DNA of 64,000 nucleotides, taken from contig CBDBHI010000015.1 in NCBI GenBank assembly GCA_965205595.1, forward strand, positions 106,877 through 170,876, written 5' to 3'. Under the pieces are notes generated by a model. It was given only the letters and a program-made list of their open reading frames with translations, was not told the DNA's origin and made no database searches. Position 1 is the first letter of the stretch. Each line of letters opens with the position of its first letter. Positions 9,268 through 17,950 of this stretch are shown piece after piece. The DNA comes from CATQHP01 sp965205595. Its GTDB lineage: Bacteria > Acidobacteriota > Terriglobia > Bryobacterales > UBA6623. A program made the position numbers and the translations under genes.

Positions 9268-10601
9268 TCATCACCAAAAAATCCCTACCTCGCCGCACGT
9301 TTCTGCGTGGAATGGGTACATCGCTGGCGCTACCGTTGCTCGACGCCATGGTTCCGGCAATGACGGCGCAAGCCAAAACGGCCGCTAAGCCCGTTGCACG
9401 CTTGGGATATGTTTACATCCCAATGGGCGCCAATATTTCAAAGTGGACGCCTGAGGGCGAAGCAGGCCCACTTGGCGAGTTATCGCCAAGTCTGAAGTCC
9501 CTGGAGTCATTTCGGGAACAGCTCACCGTAATCACGAATCTCGAGAATAAGAACGCCTACTCGGCGGGCAATCACGCGACTTCAAATTCCGGATTTTTGA
9601 GCGCCGCGAAGGCGAAGATGACCGAGGGAGCTGACTACGAATTGGCCACCACGGTGGACCAGATCGCTGCCCAACGCGTCGGCGGCGAATCAGCACTGCC
9701 GTCGCTTGAACTGTCGATGGATCTTCTCACCACGGTTGGCGATTGCGACAACGGCTTTGCTTGCGTCTACCAGAACAATCTTTCGTGGTCATCGCCGACT
9801 TCGCCCCTACCTTCCATAGCGCATCCGCGGGTCGCGTTTGAGCGCCTCTTCGGCGAAGGCGGCACGGCGGCGGAGCGCCGCGCGGAGATTCGCAAGGACG
9901 CCGGCATTCTCGATTGGGTCACCGACGATTTAGCGCGTCTCAAGAATGAACTCGGCGCGTCCGACCGCCACAAAGTGTCCGACTACCTTGACTCAGTTCG
10001 CGAAGTTGAGCGCCGCATCCAAAAGGCCGAGCAAAAGACAGAAGATTCCGCGCTGCCTGATCTCGATCGCCCGGTCGGAGTCCCGGCAGTTTACGCCGAT
10101 CACGCCCGCCTGATGTTCGACCTACAGGCGCTGGCGCTGCAGGGAGATATCACGCGCATCATCACGTTCCAGTTAGCGCGCGAAACGAGCAACCGCACCT
10201 ACCCCGAGATTGGGGCGCCCGATCCGCACCATCCAACCTCACACCATTCGAACGATCCGCTCAAACTTGAGAAGCTCGCGAAAATTAACGCGTTTCACGT
10301 TTCGTTGTTCGCTTACTACTTGGACAAACTGCGCTCGACGCCGGACGGCGACGGCTCATTGCTCGACCATTCGATCATGGTCTGCGGCAGCGGTATGGGC
10401 AATCCCGACGTGCACGATCATCTGAATCTGCCCATGCTCGTGGCCGGCGGAGGTTCAGGTCAGCTTGCCGGCGGCCGGCATATCAAGTACGCGGAGCCCG
10501 AGCCCCTGGCGAACCTGCACCTGACATTGCTTGACAAGGTCGGAGTGCGCCTCGATTCTTTCGGTGATAGCAGCCGGCGCATCGAAGAGCTCAGCATCTA
10601 G
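9264..10601 (+). CDS. DUF1552 family exported protein (Tat signal)
   Basis: 445 residues. The start ATG overlaps the preceding stop codon (ATGA), implying coupled translation. The N-terminus carries a twin-arginine signal (LPRRTFLRGMGTSLALPLLDAMVP). DUF1552 features follow: RLGYVYIPMGANISKWTPEG near residue 45, ENKNAYSAGNHATSNSGFLSA, and a C-terminal MVCGSGMGNPDVHDHLNLPMLVAGG. The family is of unknown biochemistry and nearly always accompanies DUF1592/1585 proteins, as here. A one-base overlap (TAGTG) with the ankyrin gene places that gene in the same operon. Confidence 0.93.
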   Translation: MIITKKSLPRRTFLRGMGTSLALPLLDAMVPAMTAQAKTAAKPVARLGYVYIPMGANISKWTPEGEAGPLGELSPSLKSLESFREQLTVITNLENKNAYSAGNHATSNSGFLSAAKAKMTEGADYELATTVDQIAAQRVGGESALPSLELSMDLLTTVGDCDNGFACVYQNNLSWSSPTSPLPSIAHPRVAFERLFGEGGTAAERRAEIRKDAGILDWVTDDLARLKNELGASDRHKVSDYLDSVREVERRIQKAEQKTEDSALPDLDRPVGVPAVYADHARLMFDLQALALQGDITRIITFQLARETSNRTYPEIGAPDPHHPTSHHSNDPLKLEKLAKINAFHVSLFAYYLDKLRSTPDGDGSLLDHSIMVCGSGMGNPDVHDHLNLPMLVAGGGSGQLAGGRHIKYAEPEPLANLHLTLLDKVGVRLDSFGDSSRRIEELSI

Positions 10602-12115
10602 TGAGATCAATCGTGAAAACATTCAGCGCTAGCCTGTTCGCGGCACTGTTATCACTGGCGACGCTTAACGCCGCGCCTGTGACCAATGACATCGTCGAAG
10701 CGGCCAAGTCGCAAAACATGGCTGCCGTAAACAAGCTAATCGGCGACGAGATTGACGTTAACGCCGCCGGCGCTGACGGCTCGACGGCGTTGTTTTGGGC
10801 GATTCAGAGGGACGACCTCGCGATGACCAAGGCTCTGCTCGAAGCCGGCGCCGACGCAAACGCCGCGAATCGCTACGAAGTGACGCCTTTGATGGTCGCG
10901 GCGACGAACGGCAACCCCTCAATCATCGAAATGCTGATTGAGGCCGGCGCTAACACGAACGCTGTTTCTCCCGAAGGCGAAACGGTACTCATGACCGCTG
11001 CCCGGACAGGGAGGCCGGACGCTGTTAAGTTGCTACTCGCGAACGGTGCGGAGGTCAATGCCGCCGAAGGTTGGCGCGGCCAGACGGCTTTGATGTGGGC
11101 CGCTGGCGAAGGCCACGCCGAAACCGTCAACCTTCTCGCCAAAGCAGGCGCGGATATCAACGCAAGATCGAAAGCCGGATTTTCGCCGTTTCTATTTGCC
11201 GTCCGTGAGGGCCGCCAGAATGTCGTACAAGTGCTTCTGGATGCCGGTTCTGACGTCAACCAGGCCTTACCCGCGCCCAGACGAAGTCGCTACTATGCGA
11301 GCCGTTCAGACAGCGCAGCCCCCAAGATCGGTTCGAGTGCCTTGGATCTCGCTGTCGCCAATGCCCATTTCGAACTTGCCGCCATGCTGCTCGACGCGGG
11401 CGCCGATCCGAATGCAAGCGGTCCCGGCTGGGCCCCACTTCACACCATTACGTGGGTCCGTATTCCTGGAGTCGGCAGCAACGATCCCGCACCGTCGGGT
11501 TCGGGCAACATGGGCAGTTTGGAACTCGTCCGCAAGCTAGTTGCCCACGGCGCGGATGTCAACGTGCGCATGACGTCACGTTCGCGGGCCGGCAAGCACA
11601 GCTTAAACACAATCGGAGGCACCCCGTTTCTCGCGGCTGCCCGAACGGCCGATGTCGAGCTGATGCGGCTGCTGCACGAACTAGGCGCGGATCCGCTGAT
11701 TCCTAATGAGAACGGCACCACGCCCTTGATGGTCGCCGCCGGCCTAGGCACACGCGCTCCCGATGAAGACGCAGGGACACCGGAAACAGTGGTCGAGGCG
11801 GTCAAATTTGCTCTTGAACTCGGCGGCGACCCCAATGCCGTCGACAGCAATGGCGATACGGCGATGCACGGAGCCGCCTACAAGCATGTGGCCGGCGCCG
11901 TACCCGTGCTCATGGCAGCCGGTGCAAATATCGAAATCTGGAACCGTAAAAACCACCTCGGTTGGACTCCGCTTCGCATCGCGACCGGCGTCCATCGTGG
12001 AATGAATCTGCGGGCTTCTCCAGAGGCGGCCGCCGCCATCCACAAAGTCATGGAATCGGCCGGCGTCTCGACCATCGTCGAGCCCGAGGAATTTATTAGC
12101 GGCGAGACAAAGTAG
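10601..12115 (+). CDS. Secreted ankyrin-repeat protein
   Basis: 504 residues. A signal peptide (SASLFAALLSLATLNAAP) is followed by about ten ankyrin repeats with the standard G-x-TAL-x-A and L-L-x-x-GADxNA pattern. The array is interrupted near residues 225-250 by a Ser/Arg-rich segment. The start GTG at 10601 overlaps the preceding stop; GTG at 10613 is an alternative. Secreted ankyrin proteins are regularly found downstream of DUF1592/DUF1552 pairs in acidobacteria, and this one may act as a scaffold for them; that is inference. Confidence 0.92.
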   Translation: MRSIVKTFSASLFAALLSLATLNAAPVTNDIVEAAKSQNMAAVNKLIGDEIDVNAAGADGSTALFWAIQRDDLAMTKALLEAGADANAANRYEVTPLMVAATNGNPSIIEMLIEAGANTNAVSPEGETVLMTAARTGRPDAVKLLLANGAEVNAAEGWRGQTALMWAAGEGHAETVNLLAKAGADINARSKAGFSPFLFAVREGRQNVVQVLLDAGSDVNQALPAPRRSRYYASRSDSAAPKIGSSALDLAVANAHFELAAMLLDAGADPNASGPGWAPLHTITWVRIPGVGSNDPAPSGSGNMGSLELVRKLVAHGADVNVRMTSRSRAGKHSLNTIGGTPFLAAARTADVELMRLLHELGADPLIPNENGTTPLMVAAGLGTRAPDEDAGTPETVVEAVKFALELGGDPNAVDSNGDTAMHGAAYKHVAGAVPVLMAAGANIEIWNRKNHLGWTPLRIATGVHRGMNLRASPEAAAAIHKVMESAGVSTIVEPEEFISGETK

Positions 12116-12124
12116 GCCTGCCGA

Positions 12125-13012
12125 ATGAACTTTCTAAGGAGCCTCAACGTTCTGATAGCGGTCGGTCTGCTGGTCGCCGGCGTTTCAGCGGCGGCGGAAG
12201 GAGCCGCCTCTCGCAAGCTGGAAGACATCGAGTACGCCCAGGTTGACGGCCATCAACTTTTACTGGATCTTTACGTCCCGGCCGAAGGCAAGCCGGCGCC
12301 GTTGATAGTCTACGTCCACGGCGGCGCCTGGCGAGCAGGCTCAAAAAACAGCATGCCACTCGGCCGTCTAGTCGACGAGGGGTTTGCCGTCGCGAGCATC
12401 GATTACAGGCTTTCGCCAGTGGCGCGTTTTCCCGCACAGGTACACGACATCAAGGCCGCGATACGGTTTCTAAGGGCCACGCAAAAAAAGTACGGCTACG
12501 ACGCTGAGAAAGTGACCATCGCAGGCTCCTCCGCCGGTGCTCATCTGGCGCTGTTGGTAGGGGTCACGAACGGTCACAGCGAACTTGAGGGGAGTGTCGG
12601 CAAGCACCTCGATGAGTCATCCGCTGTTGAGGCGATTGTGTCTTACTATGGCGCGGCCAACTTCCTGACAATATTGCCGCAGTCGACCCCTCACGGCCTC
12701 GGCGTTCGTATCCCGGCTCTGCAGCTCCTGCTCGGTACTCAGCCCGAGAAAAAACCTGATTTTGCAAAATTGGCGAGCCCGCTATTTCACGTCGACAAAT
12801 CGGATCCGGCGCTACTATTGCTCCACGGCGACCAAGACGCCCAGATGCCGATCAATCAGTCGCATGAGATGCACGCAAAGTACAAGGAGCAAGGTTTGCC
12901 TGTGGACTTCGAAGTCGTTCACGGCGCCGGTCATGGCGGCAAATTGTTCTATGACGAACACCGCACGCACTCGGTAAACGCGTTCCTAGAGCAACACTTG
13001 CCGGTTAAGTGA
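12125..13012 (+). CDS. Secreted alpha/beta hydrolase (esterase/lipase family)
   Basis: 295 residues with a signal peptide (VLIAVGLLVAGVSAAAE). Alpha/beta hydrolase fold of the hormone-sensitive-lipase/BD-FAE type: oxyanion motif HGGAWRAG near residue 65, nucleophile elbow GSSAGAH near residue 134, acid in HGDQDAQMP and catalytic His in VHGAGHGG near the C-terminus. All triad positions look intact. It lies 9 nt after the ankyrin gene and probably ends the operon that starts at 6952. Substrate unknown; carbohydrate acetyl esters are a reasonable guess. Confidence 0.92.
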   Translation: MNFLRSLNVLIAVGLLVAGVSAAAEGAASRKLEDIEYAQVDGHQLLLDLYVPAEGKPAPLIVYVHGGAWRAGSKNSMPLGRLVDEGFAVASIDYRLSPVARFPAQVHDIKAAIRFLRATQKKYGYDAEKVTIAGSSAGAHLALLVGVTNGHSELEGSVGKHLDESSAVEAIVSYYGAANFLTILPQSTPHGLGVRIPALQLLLGTQPEKKPDFAKLASPLFHVDKSDPALLLLHGDQDAQMPINQSHEMHAKYKEQGLPVDFEVVHGAGHGGKLFYDEHRTHSVNAFLEQHLPVK

Positions 13013-13129
13013 TAACTCTCGGCGCGTGGAGGCTGGCTAGGGTGATTCTCGAGCTGGGATGAGTTGGCGTTCGTGATTCTGCCTAAGTTCCCAGAGCAGG
13101 AGTGAACCCTTCGGTCCCCTGCGGAGATT

Positions 13130-13572
13130 CGGGGCGGGAATTTCCTCGATTTCGGCGGATCCGACGGCAAGATCGTCTTCGAATACCGCACGCAACTGAC
13201 TGGCCGCGAGACGCCGACACACCAGGCCACGGCATTCACCTCTATTCGGCTTATCGTTTGCCGAACGGCAACACGATGATCGGCGGCGGCAACAACAACC
13301 GCGTTCTCGAGGTGAACAAGAAAGGCGATATCGTCTGGAGCATTTACCGCGACGAGTTGGCTGGGATTAAGTTTTTCTGGATCACCCAGTTGCAGATCTT
13401 GCCGAATGGGAATGTGATCATTACGAACACACACACCGGTGGCAAGTACCCGCAGCTCGTTGAGGTGAACCGGAAGGAAGAGGTCGTCTTGAGCCTTCTG
13501 GACTGGGAGACGTTCGGGAATGATCTTTGCGCGAATCTGTTGATGGATGTTGACGGGGATGTGATTCGCTGA
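13130..13572 (+). pseudogene. Remnant of a beta-propeller (PQQ-like) protein
   Basis: From about 13215 the frame ending at 13572 reads GHGIHLYSAYRLPNGNTMIG, GGNNNRVLEVNKKGDIVWSI, ITQLQILPNGNVIITNTHTG and NDLCANLLMDVDGDV, the repeating blades of a secreted propeller family. Upstream, propeller-like text (FLDFGGSDGKIVFEYRTQL) is found in another frame at 13142-13200, so a frameshift separates the two parts. No signal peptide or complete N-terminus is present. I read it as the decayed 3' part of a longer gene. Confidence 0.65.
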
Positions 13573-13606
13573 GAATGCTGACGCATGGTATTCTTGAAAG
13601 TAAAGA

Positions 13607-13831
13607 ATGCTTACCAGTAAGATATCCGCGAAAGGGCAAGTCACGATTCCGAAGAAGATCCGCGAGTCGCTCGGCGCTCGTGAAGGTGATCTAATCGTCT
13701 ACGACGTGAAGGGAAAGGTAGTTACCCTTACAAGGGTTGAACCGTTCGACATCGCCTACCACGCTGCGCTGACTGCCACCTTGAGTGAATGGGATTCGCA
13801 GGAGGACGACGAGGCCTTCAGTGATTTGTAG
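13607..13831 (+). CDS. AbrB/MazE-type antitoxin
   Basis: 74 residues. The first 45 are a SpoVT/AbrB swapped-hairpin DNA-binding domain (SKISAKGQVTIPKKIRESLG, then GDLIVYDVKGKVVTLTRVE). The C-terminal acidic tail (SEWDSQEDDEAFSDL) would bind and block the toxin. It overlaps the start of the MazF-like gene by 11 nt, the usual antitoxin-first order, and is expected to autoregulate the pair. Confidence 0.88.
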   Translation: MLTSKISAKGQVTIPKKIRESLGAREGDLIVYDVKGKVVTLTRVEPFDIAYHAALTATLSEWDSQEDDEAFSDL

Positions 13832-14159
13832 TCCGCTGGACATCGTCGTTGTTCCGTTTCCGTTCGTCGAGAAGCCCGCTCTCAAGCGTAGACCGGCGCT
13901 CGTGGTTAGCAGTCGTTCTTTCAATCGCCGGGGGCACTCCCTGGTCGCAATGATCACTAGCGCGGTGACGAATCGCTGGGCCAACGACGTCGAAATCATC
14001 GACCTTGACGCTGCGGGCCTCCCCAAGCCGTCGAAGGTACGCTTCAAGCTTTTTACGCTTGATAATCGAGTGATCAATCGCAAGTTGGGCAAGCTCGCGA
14101 AGGCTGATGCCGAGACGTTTGATGCCGAGCTAAGTGCGGTGCTGCCCCGTCGCGGCTAA
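13821..14159 (+). CDS. MazF/PemK-type toxin
   Basis: 112 residues from GTG 13821, chosen because it begins just before the conserved IVVVPFPFVE strand and overlaps the antitoxin gene by 11 nt. PemK/MazF fold features: PFPF near residue 8, KRRPALVVSS near residue 18, then AMITSAVTNRWANDVEI and the C-terminal KVRFKLFTLDNRVINRKLGKL. This family consists of mRNA endoribonucleases held in check by the upstream AbrB-type protein. The protein looks complete. Confidence 0.88.
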   Translation: MICSPLDIVVVPFPFVEKPALKRRPALVVSSRSFNRRGHSLVAMITSAVTNRWANDVEIIDLDAAGLPKPSKVRFKLFTLDNRVINRKLGKLAKADAETFDAELSAVLPRRG

Positions 14160-14449
14160 ATCGGACACATCGACGCCCAAGAAATACCGAACGATACGCG
14201 AATATGCTGTTCGTTGCGGACGTGATTTGGAAGCCACGATGGCCTGCGAAGTGGTTAATGAGTCAGTACCACGATACGACAACGGCAAAGACCGACAGCA
14301 TTACCAGCCAACCCCAAAACCCGAACCTGGCTTTGATCTTAAGCAGGGGGCCGCGACGAAACGTCGCTTCGATGAATGTTTCAAAATTGCCACGTTTCAC
14401 TTCACGTCCCCATATATATCTGTCTAAGTTTAGGTACAACCTCTTGCAG

Positions 14450-14923
14450 TTAGGCCGCTTGCTCCGGGTTCACGACCTCGAAACCCTCTGTCTTCGCGGC
14501 ATCGAGCAATTCCTTGTCCGAGCAGACGAAGACCGGGCTTTGAGCGAACTGCGACAGCGTCTGACAGCCGGCTAGTTGAACGGCATCGTAGGCTCGAAGT
14601 GGATGGGTATCGAGCAGAGACAGCGCATATTCCAGCACCTGATCGCTAACCGGTTGAAAGACGAATCGGGCGGCGAGGTTTTTCGCCAAGTGCGTTTCGA
14701 TAGCGCGAAAGTCCGCAGCCGAAATGTCGCCGTCCCGTTCTCTGCGTCTCAAAGCCGAGCGGAATTCGACTCGTGTAATGCTCAGCAAAACGAAGTTGTT
14801 GTTTTCGTCCGACAGCATCTTCAGCATGGTGTCGGTCCCTTGTTCGTTAACAAATAGCTTGACGAACGCGCTTGTGTCCAGATAATATGCGGCCACGTTG
14901 CCGAGCCTACCTTCTGCCTTCAA
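14450..14923 (-). CDS. PIN-domain (VapC-like) ribonuclease toxin
   Basis: 157 residues, or 148 from a GTG at 14896 directly before the domain. PIN-domain acidic residues are in place: Asp in YYLDTSAFVKLF, Glu in ITRVEFRSALRRRE, Asp in RAYDAVQLAG and Asp in FVCSDKELLDAA. VapC proteins cut specific RNAs. The upstream gene on the same strand overlaps it by 17 nt and sits where the antitoxin should be, but is far larger than usual VapB proteins. Confidence 0.85.
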   Translation of the reverse strand: MKAEGRLGNVAAYYLDTSAFVKLFVNEQGTDTMLKMLSDENNNFVLLSITRVEFRSALRRRERDGDISAADFRAIETHLAKNLAARFVFQPVSDQVLEYALSLLDTHPLRAYDAVQLAGCQTLSQFAQSPVFVCSDKELLDAAKTEGFEVVNPEQAA

Positions 14924-15548
14924 GCACGGTCGTTGACAGTGCCCGGCCTCGGATCTGAACCGGCTTGAACCCGTGCGACACTAACGGCGGGCGCGGTTTT
15001 TGAAACCGTGGATGTCTCCGGTTAATCCGAATCGCGGTGGTCGGTTGCATGGGGTCGTGAGGATTTGGAACCTGGCTCGTGAGTAGCAGCCTGTCGTCCG
15101 TTGCTTCTCGAATGAGGCGGCCGGAACGACTACGGTCGCTCCCCCACGCGCAGCCTTCCGCCGTCGGCAGAAAGTGATCTCGGAACCACTTCAAGCCAAC
15201 AAAATCACGCACTCCCTCAGCGCGGTCAAGCGCGTCTAGAAGCTCCTCGATTTCAGTGCGTTGTGGGGCTTCCGGCTCGGTTGTGCGGCTGCCTTGGAAA
15301 TTCTCGTGATCTTCGTCCGAGTAGGAGTCGAACCTCACCACGACTTCGCATTCGTGGGGTCGAAAGTACTGCGCGGAAGCGTCCGATCGTAACCTGCGAT
15401 CTGCCTCAATGTTTCGGATCATCACGCGCGGCGTGACGTCATGGGGGACAAGCAAGCGCAGTCCTTGCAACTCCAGTGGGAGTTGCGACGTGGCCTGAAG
15501 CGCTTCGAGGCTATCTTCAATTTTCCTCTGTAATTCTTTTATGTTCAT
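14907..15548 (-). CDS. Unrecognised 213-residue protein coupled to the PIN toxin
   Basis: I do not recognise the family. The N-terminus is a short helical segment (NIKELQRKIEDSLEALQATS). The middle is acidic (FDSYSDEDHENF, TEIEELLDALDRAEGVRDF), and the C-terminus is rich in Arg and Pro (INRRHPRFQKPRPPLV). It overlaps the PIN gene by 17 nt, so the two are surely cotranscribed. By position it is a candidate antitoxin or regulator, but no RHH, AbrB, Phd or HTH motif is evident. It could instead be an unrelated gene in whose 3' end the toxin lies. Start ATG 15548 is preceded by an A/T-rich promoter-like stretch. Confidence 0.6.
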   Translation of the reverse strand: MNIKELQRKIEDSLEALQATSQLPLELQGLRLLVPHDVTPRVMIRNIEADRRLRSDASAQYFRPHECEVVVRFDSYSDEDHENFQGSRTTEPEAPQRTEIEELLDALDRAEGVRDFVGLKWFRDHFLPTAEGCAWGSDRSRSGRLIREATDDRLLLTSQVPNPHDPMQPTTAIRINRRHPRFQKPRPPLVSHGFKPVQIRGRALSTTVLEGRR

Positions 15549-15648
15549 ATCTTACTCTCAAGTTTTATGTAATTTTCTAATCACGATCTAATCTAAGCGT
15601 TCCTCATCTTGGCATGCGACAGAGAGATTGTCAAGGGTCTCGAAGGCC

Positions 15649-16680
15649 CTACTGGGATCGACCAAGCGCGATCAGAGCATCCAGCATATTGGTGGCGGTG
15701 CCGTGCTCGATCGCTATAGCAGCCTGCGCGACACCCGCTCGGAAGTCGCCGGCCTTTCCGGCGGCTACTAACGCAGCCGCTGCGTTCACCAGCACGATGT
15801 CGCGCCGAGGGCCCTGTTCGCCCCCTAGAATCGCCTTAAGCGTGTCGGCGTTGGCCTCGCGATCGCCTCCCGCTAGGTCGGATGCGTTTGCTCGCGAAAC
15901 TCTAAAATCCTCAGGGGTCACGTCGCGCACACTCACTGCACCGTCGCGAACCTCCGCCAATTTCGTGGGCCCTGTGGTCGTAATCTCGTCCAACCCGTCG
16001 CTGCCGTGAACGACGAAGGCCCGCCGCACGCCGAGTCGACACAGCACCTCGGCAGCCAACTCAACTAGCGACTCGTCGAACACCCCCATCACTTGGGCAC
16101 CCGCGCCCGCCGGATTGGTCAACGGCCCCAACAGATTAAACACCGTGCGCATACCCAATTCCTTGCGCACCGGGCCGGCGTGCCGCATCGCGGGGTGAAT
16201 GTTCGGCGCGAACAAGAACCCAATCCCGACCTCGTCAATGCAAGCGGCCGCCTGCTCAGCGGTCAGGTCGATGTTCACCCCGCAAGCCTCCAAGACATCC
16301 GCCGAACCGCACTTGCTCGAAACCGAGCGGTTGCCATGCTTAGCCACCGCCACTCCGGCGCCCGCGACGACGAATGCCGTGACGGTCGAGATGTTGAACG
16401 TCCCGCCGCCGTCGCCGCCCGTGCCGCAAGTGTCAACTAGATCTTCGGGGGCCGTTTTCTTCGGACGTACAGCCACCGCATTGGCACGCATGGCGCGCGC
16501 AAACCCGGTCACCTCGTCAACCGTCTCGCCCTTCATCCGCAGCGCCGTCAGTAAGGCGGCAGTCAGTGCCGGCGTCGATTCTCCGCGCAGAATCTCGTTC
16601 ATCACCGCCGATGCCTCGGCCTCGGTCAGATCCTGCCGCGAACTTACTCTGTGCAAAGCCGCCTGAATTCCCGCCATCAA
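15649..16680 (-). CDS. trpD: Anthranilate phosphoribosyltransferase
   Basis: 343 residues, the normal length. It transfers phosphoribose from PRPP to anthranilate in tryptophan synthesis. Signature elements are the PRPP-binding GTGGDGGGTFNIST near residue 86, KHGNRSVSSKCGSADVLEA near residues 113-131, the HPAMRHAGPVRKELG region and VHGSDGLDEITTTGPT near residue 225. No other trp gene is adjacent, so the pathway is dispersed in this genome. The start is one of the two Met codons at 16680/16677. Confidence 0.96.
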   Translation of the reverse strand: MMAGIQAALHRVSSRQDLTEAEASAVMNEILRGESTPALTAALLTALRMKGETVDEVTGFARAMRANAVAVRPKKTAPEDLVDTCGTGGDGGGTFNISTVTAFVVAGAGVAVAKHGNRSVSSKCGSADVLEACGVNIDLTAEQAAACIDEVGIGFLFAPNIHPAMRHAGPVRKELGMRTVFNLLGPLTNPAGAGAQVMGVFDESLVELAAEVLCRLGVRRAFVVHGSDGLDEITTTGPTKLAEVRDGAVSVRDVTPEDFRVSRANASDLAGGDREANADTLKAILGGEQGPRRDIVLVNAAAALVAAGKAGDFRAGVAQAAIAIEHGTATNMLDALIALGRSQ

Positions 16681-16782
16681 ATTGCGTTCCCTTCCAAAGC
16701 CCCGATAGAATCAAACATTAAGGTTCTACCCTCGACTCCCCGATCGTATAGCCACGTATAGCAGACACAGGGGGCTCATCCA

Positions 16783-17940
16783 ATGAAAATCCACGAATAT
16801 CAGGCCAAGGAGATCTTGCGCCAACACAACGTCCCAACCCCTCGAAGCATCGTCGCGTTTAGCATCGATGAGGCTCGCGCCGCTGCTGAAGAGCTTGGCG
16901 GCAAGGTGGTCGTCAAGGCGCAGATTCACGCCGGCGGCCGCGGCAAGGGCGGCGGCGTCAAGCTTGCGCACTCGGTTGATGAGGCAGTCGAAAAGGCAGA
17001 GGCCATCTTGGGCATGACGCTAGTCACGCACCAGACAGGCCCCGAGGGTAAGGTCGTCAGGCGGCTGCTGGTCGAAGAGCAACTCCCGATCGCTCGCGAG
17101 ATTTACCTGGGCGTGGTGCTCGACCGTGCGATTTCTAAGCCGGTATTTATGGCGTCGTCGGAAGGCGGGATGGAAATCGAAGTAGTTGCAGCCGAAAACC
17201 CAGACGCGATACTCAAGGAAGTTATGGAACTGGGCCGCGGCCTGCGTCCGTATCAAGCGCGGCGGATCGCCTACGCACTGGGCATCGAGGGCGACGCTTT
17301 TAAAGCAGCCATCAAGGCTATGACCGCGCTCGCCGCCGCGTATGAGGCCACCGACGCCTCACTTGTTGAGATCAACCCGTTCGTCATCACCGACGACGGC
17401 CGAGCGGTCGCTCTCGACGCCAAGATGGATTTCGACGACAACGCGATGTTCCGTCACGCCGACCTCGCCGAAATGCGCGACGTCGATGAAGAAGAGCCGC
17501 TCGAAACGGAAGCGATCGACCACGGCCTCAACTACATCAAGCTCGACGGCAACGTGGGCTGTATCGTCAACGGCGCCGGCCTTGCGATGGCGACGATGGA
17601 CATCATTCAGTACGCCGGCGGCATGCCGGCGAACTTTCTTGACGTCGGTGGCGGCGCGAACAAAGAGCAGATCAAGAAAGGTTTTCAGATCATCCTTTCC
17701 GACTCCAACGTAAAAGCAATCTTGATCAATATTTTCGGCGGGATTCTGAAGGTCGACGTCTTAGCCGAGGGTGTCGTCACGGCGGCGACCGAGCTACACA
17801 TCGAGGTTCCGATCGTGCTGCGGCTCGAAGGCACCAACGTCGAGCGGGGTCGAGAGATCCTCAACGAATCGGGCCTTAATTTCACGGTCGCAACGGACAT
17901 GAAAGAAGCCGCCGAGAAAGTCGTAGCGCTCGCCGCTTAA
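16783..17940 (+). CDS. sucC: Succinyl-CoA synthetase beta subunit
   Basis: 385 residues. ATP-grasp domain at the N-terminus (MKIHEYQAKEILRQHNVPTP, KAQIHAGGRGKGGGVK), ending with the CoA-ligase domain (NGAGLAMATMDIIQYAGG, LDVGGGANKEQIKKGF, NIFGGILKVDVLAEGV). It makes succinate plus ATP/GTP from succinyl-CoA in the TCA cycle together with SucD, whose gene starts 10 nt downstream. A GGGGG run precedes the ATG as ribosome binding site. Confidence 0.97.
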   Translation: MKIHEYQAKEILRQHNVPTPRSIVAFSIDEARAAAEELGGKVVVKAQIHAGGRGKGGGVKLAHSVDEAVEKAEAILGMTLVTHQTGPEGKVVRRLLVEEQLPIAREIYLGVVLDRAISKPVFMASSEGGMEIEVVAAENPDAILKEVMELGRGLRPYQARRIAYALGIEGDAFKAAIKAMTALAAAYEATDASLVEINPFVITDDGRAVALDAKMDFDDNAMFRHADLAEMRDVDEEEPLETEAIDHGLNYIKLDGNVGCIVNGAGLAMATMDIIQYAGGMPANFLDVGGGANKEQIKKGFQIILSDSNVKAILINIFGGILKVDVLAEGVVTAATELHIEVPIVLRLEGTNVERGREILNESGLNFTVATDMKEAAEKVVALAA

Positions 17941-17950
17941 GAGAAAATCC

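Noticed and set aside
14134..14427. 97-codon open frame after the MazF-like gene
   Set aside because: No ribosome site, unusual composition and no recognisable motif; probably non-coding.
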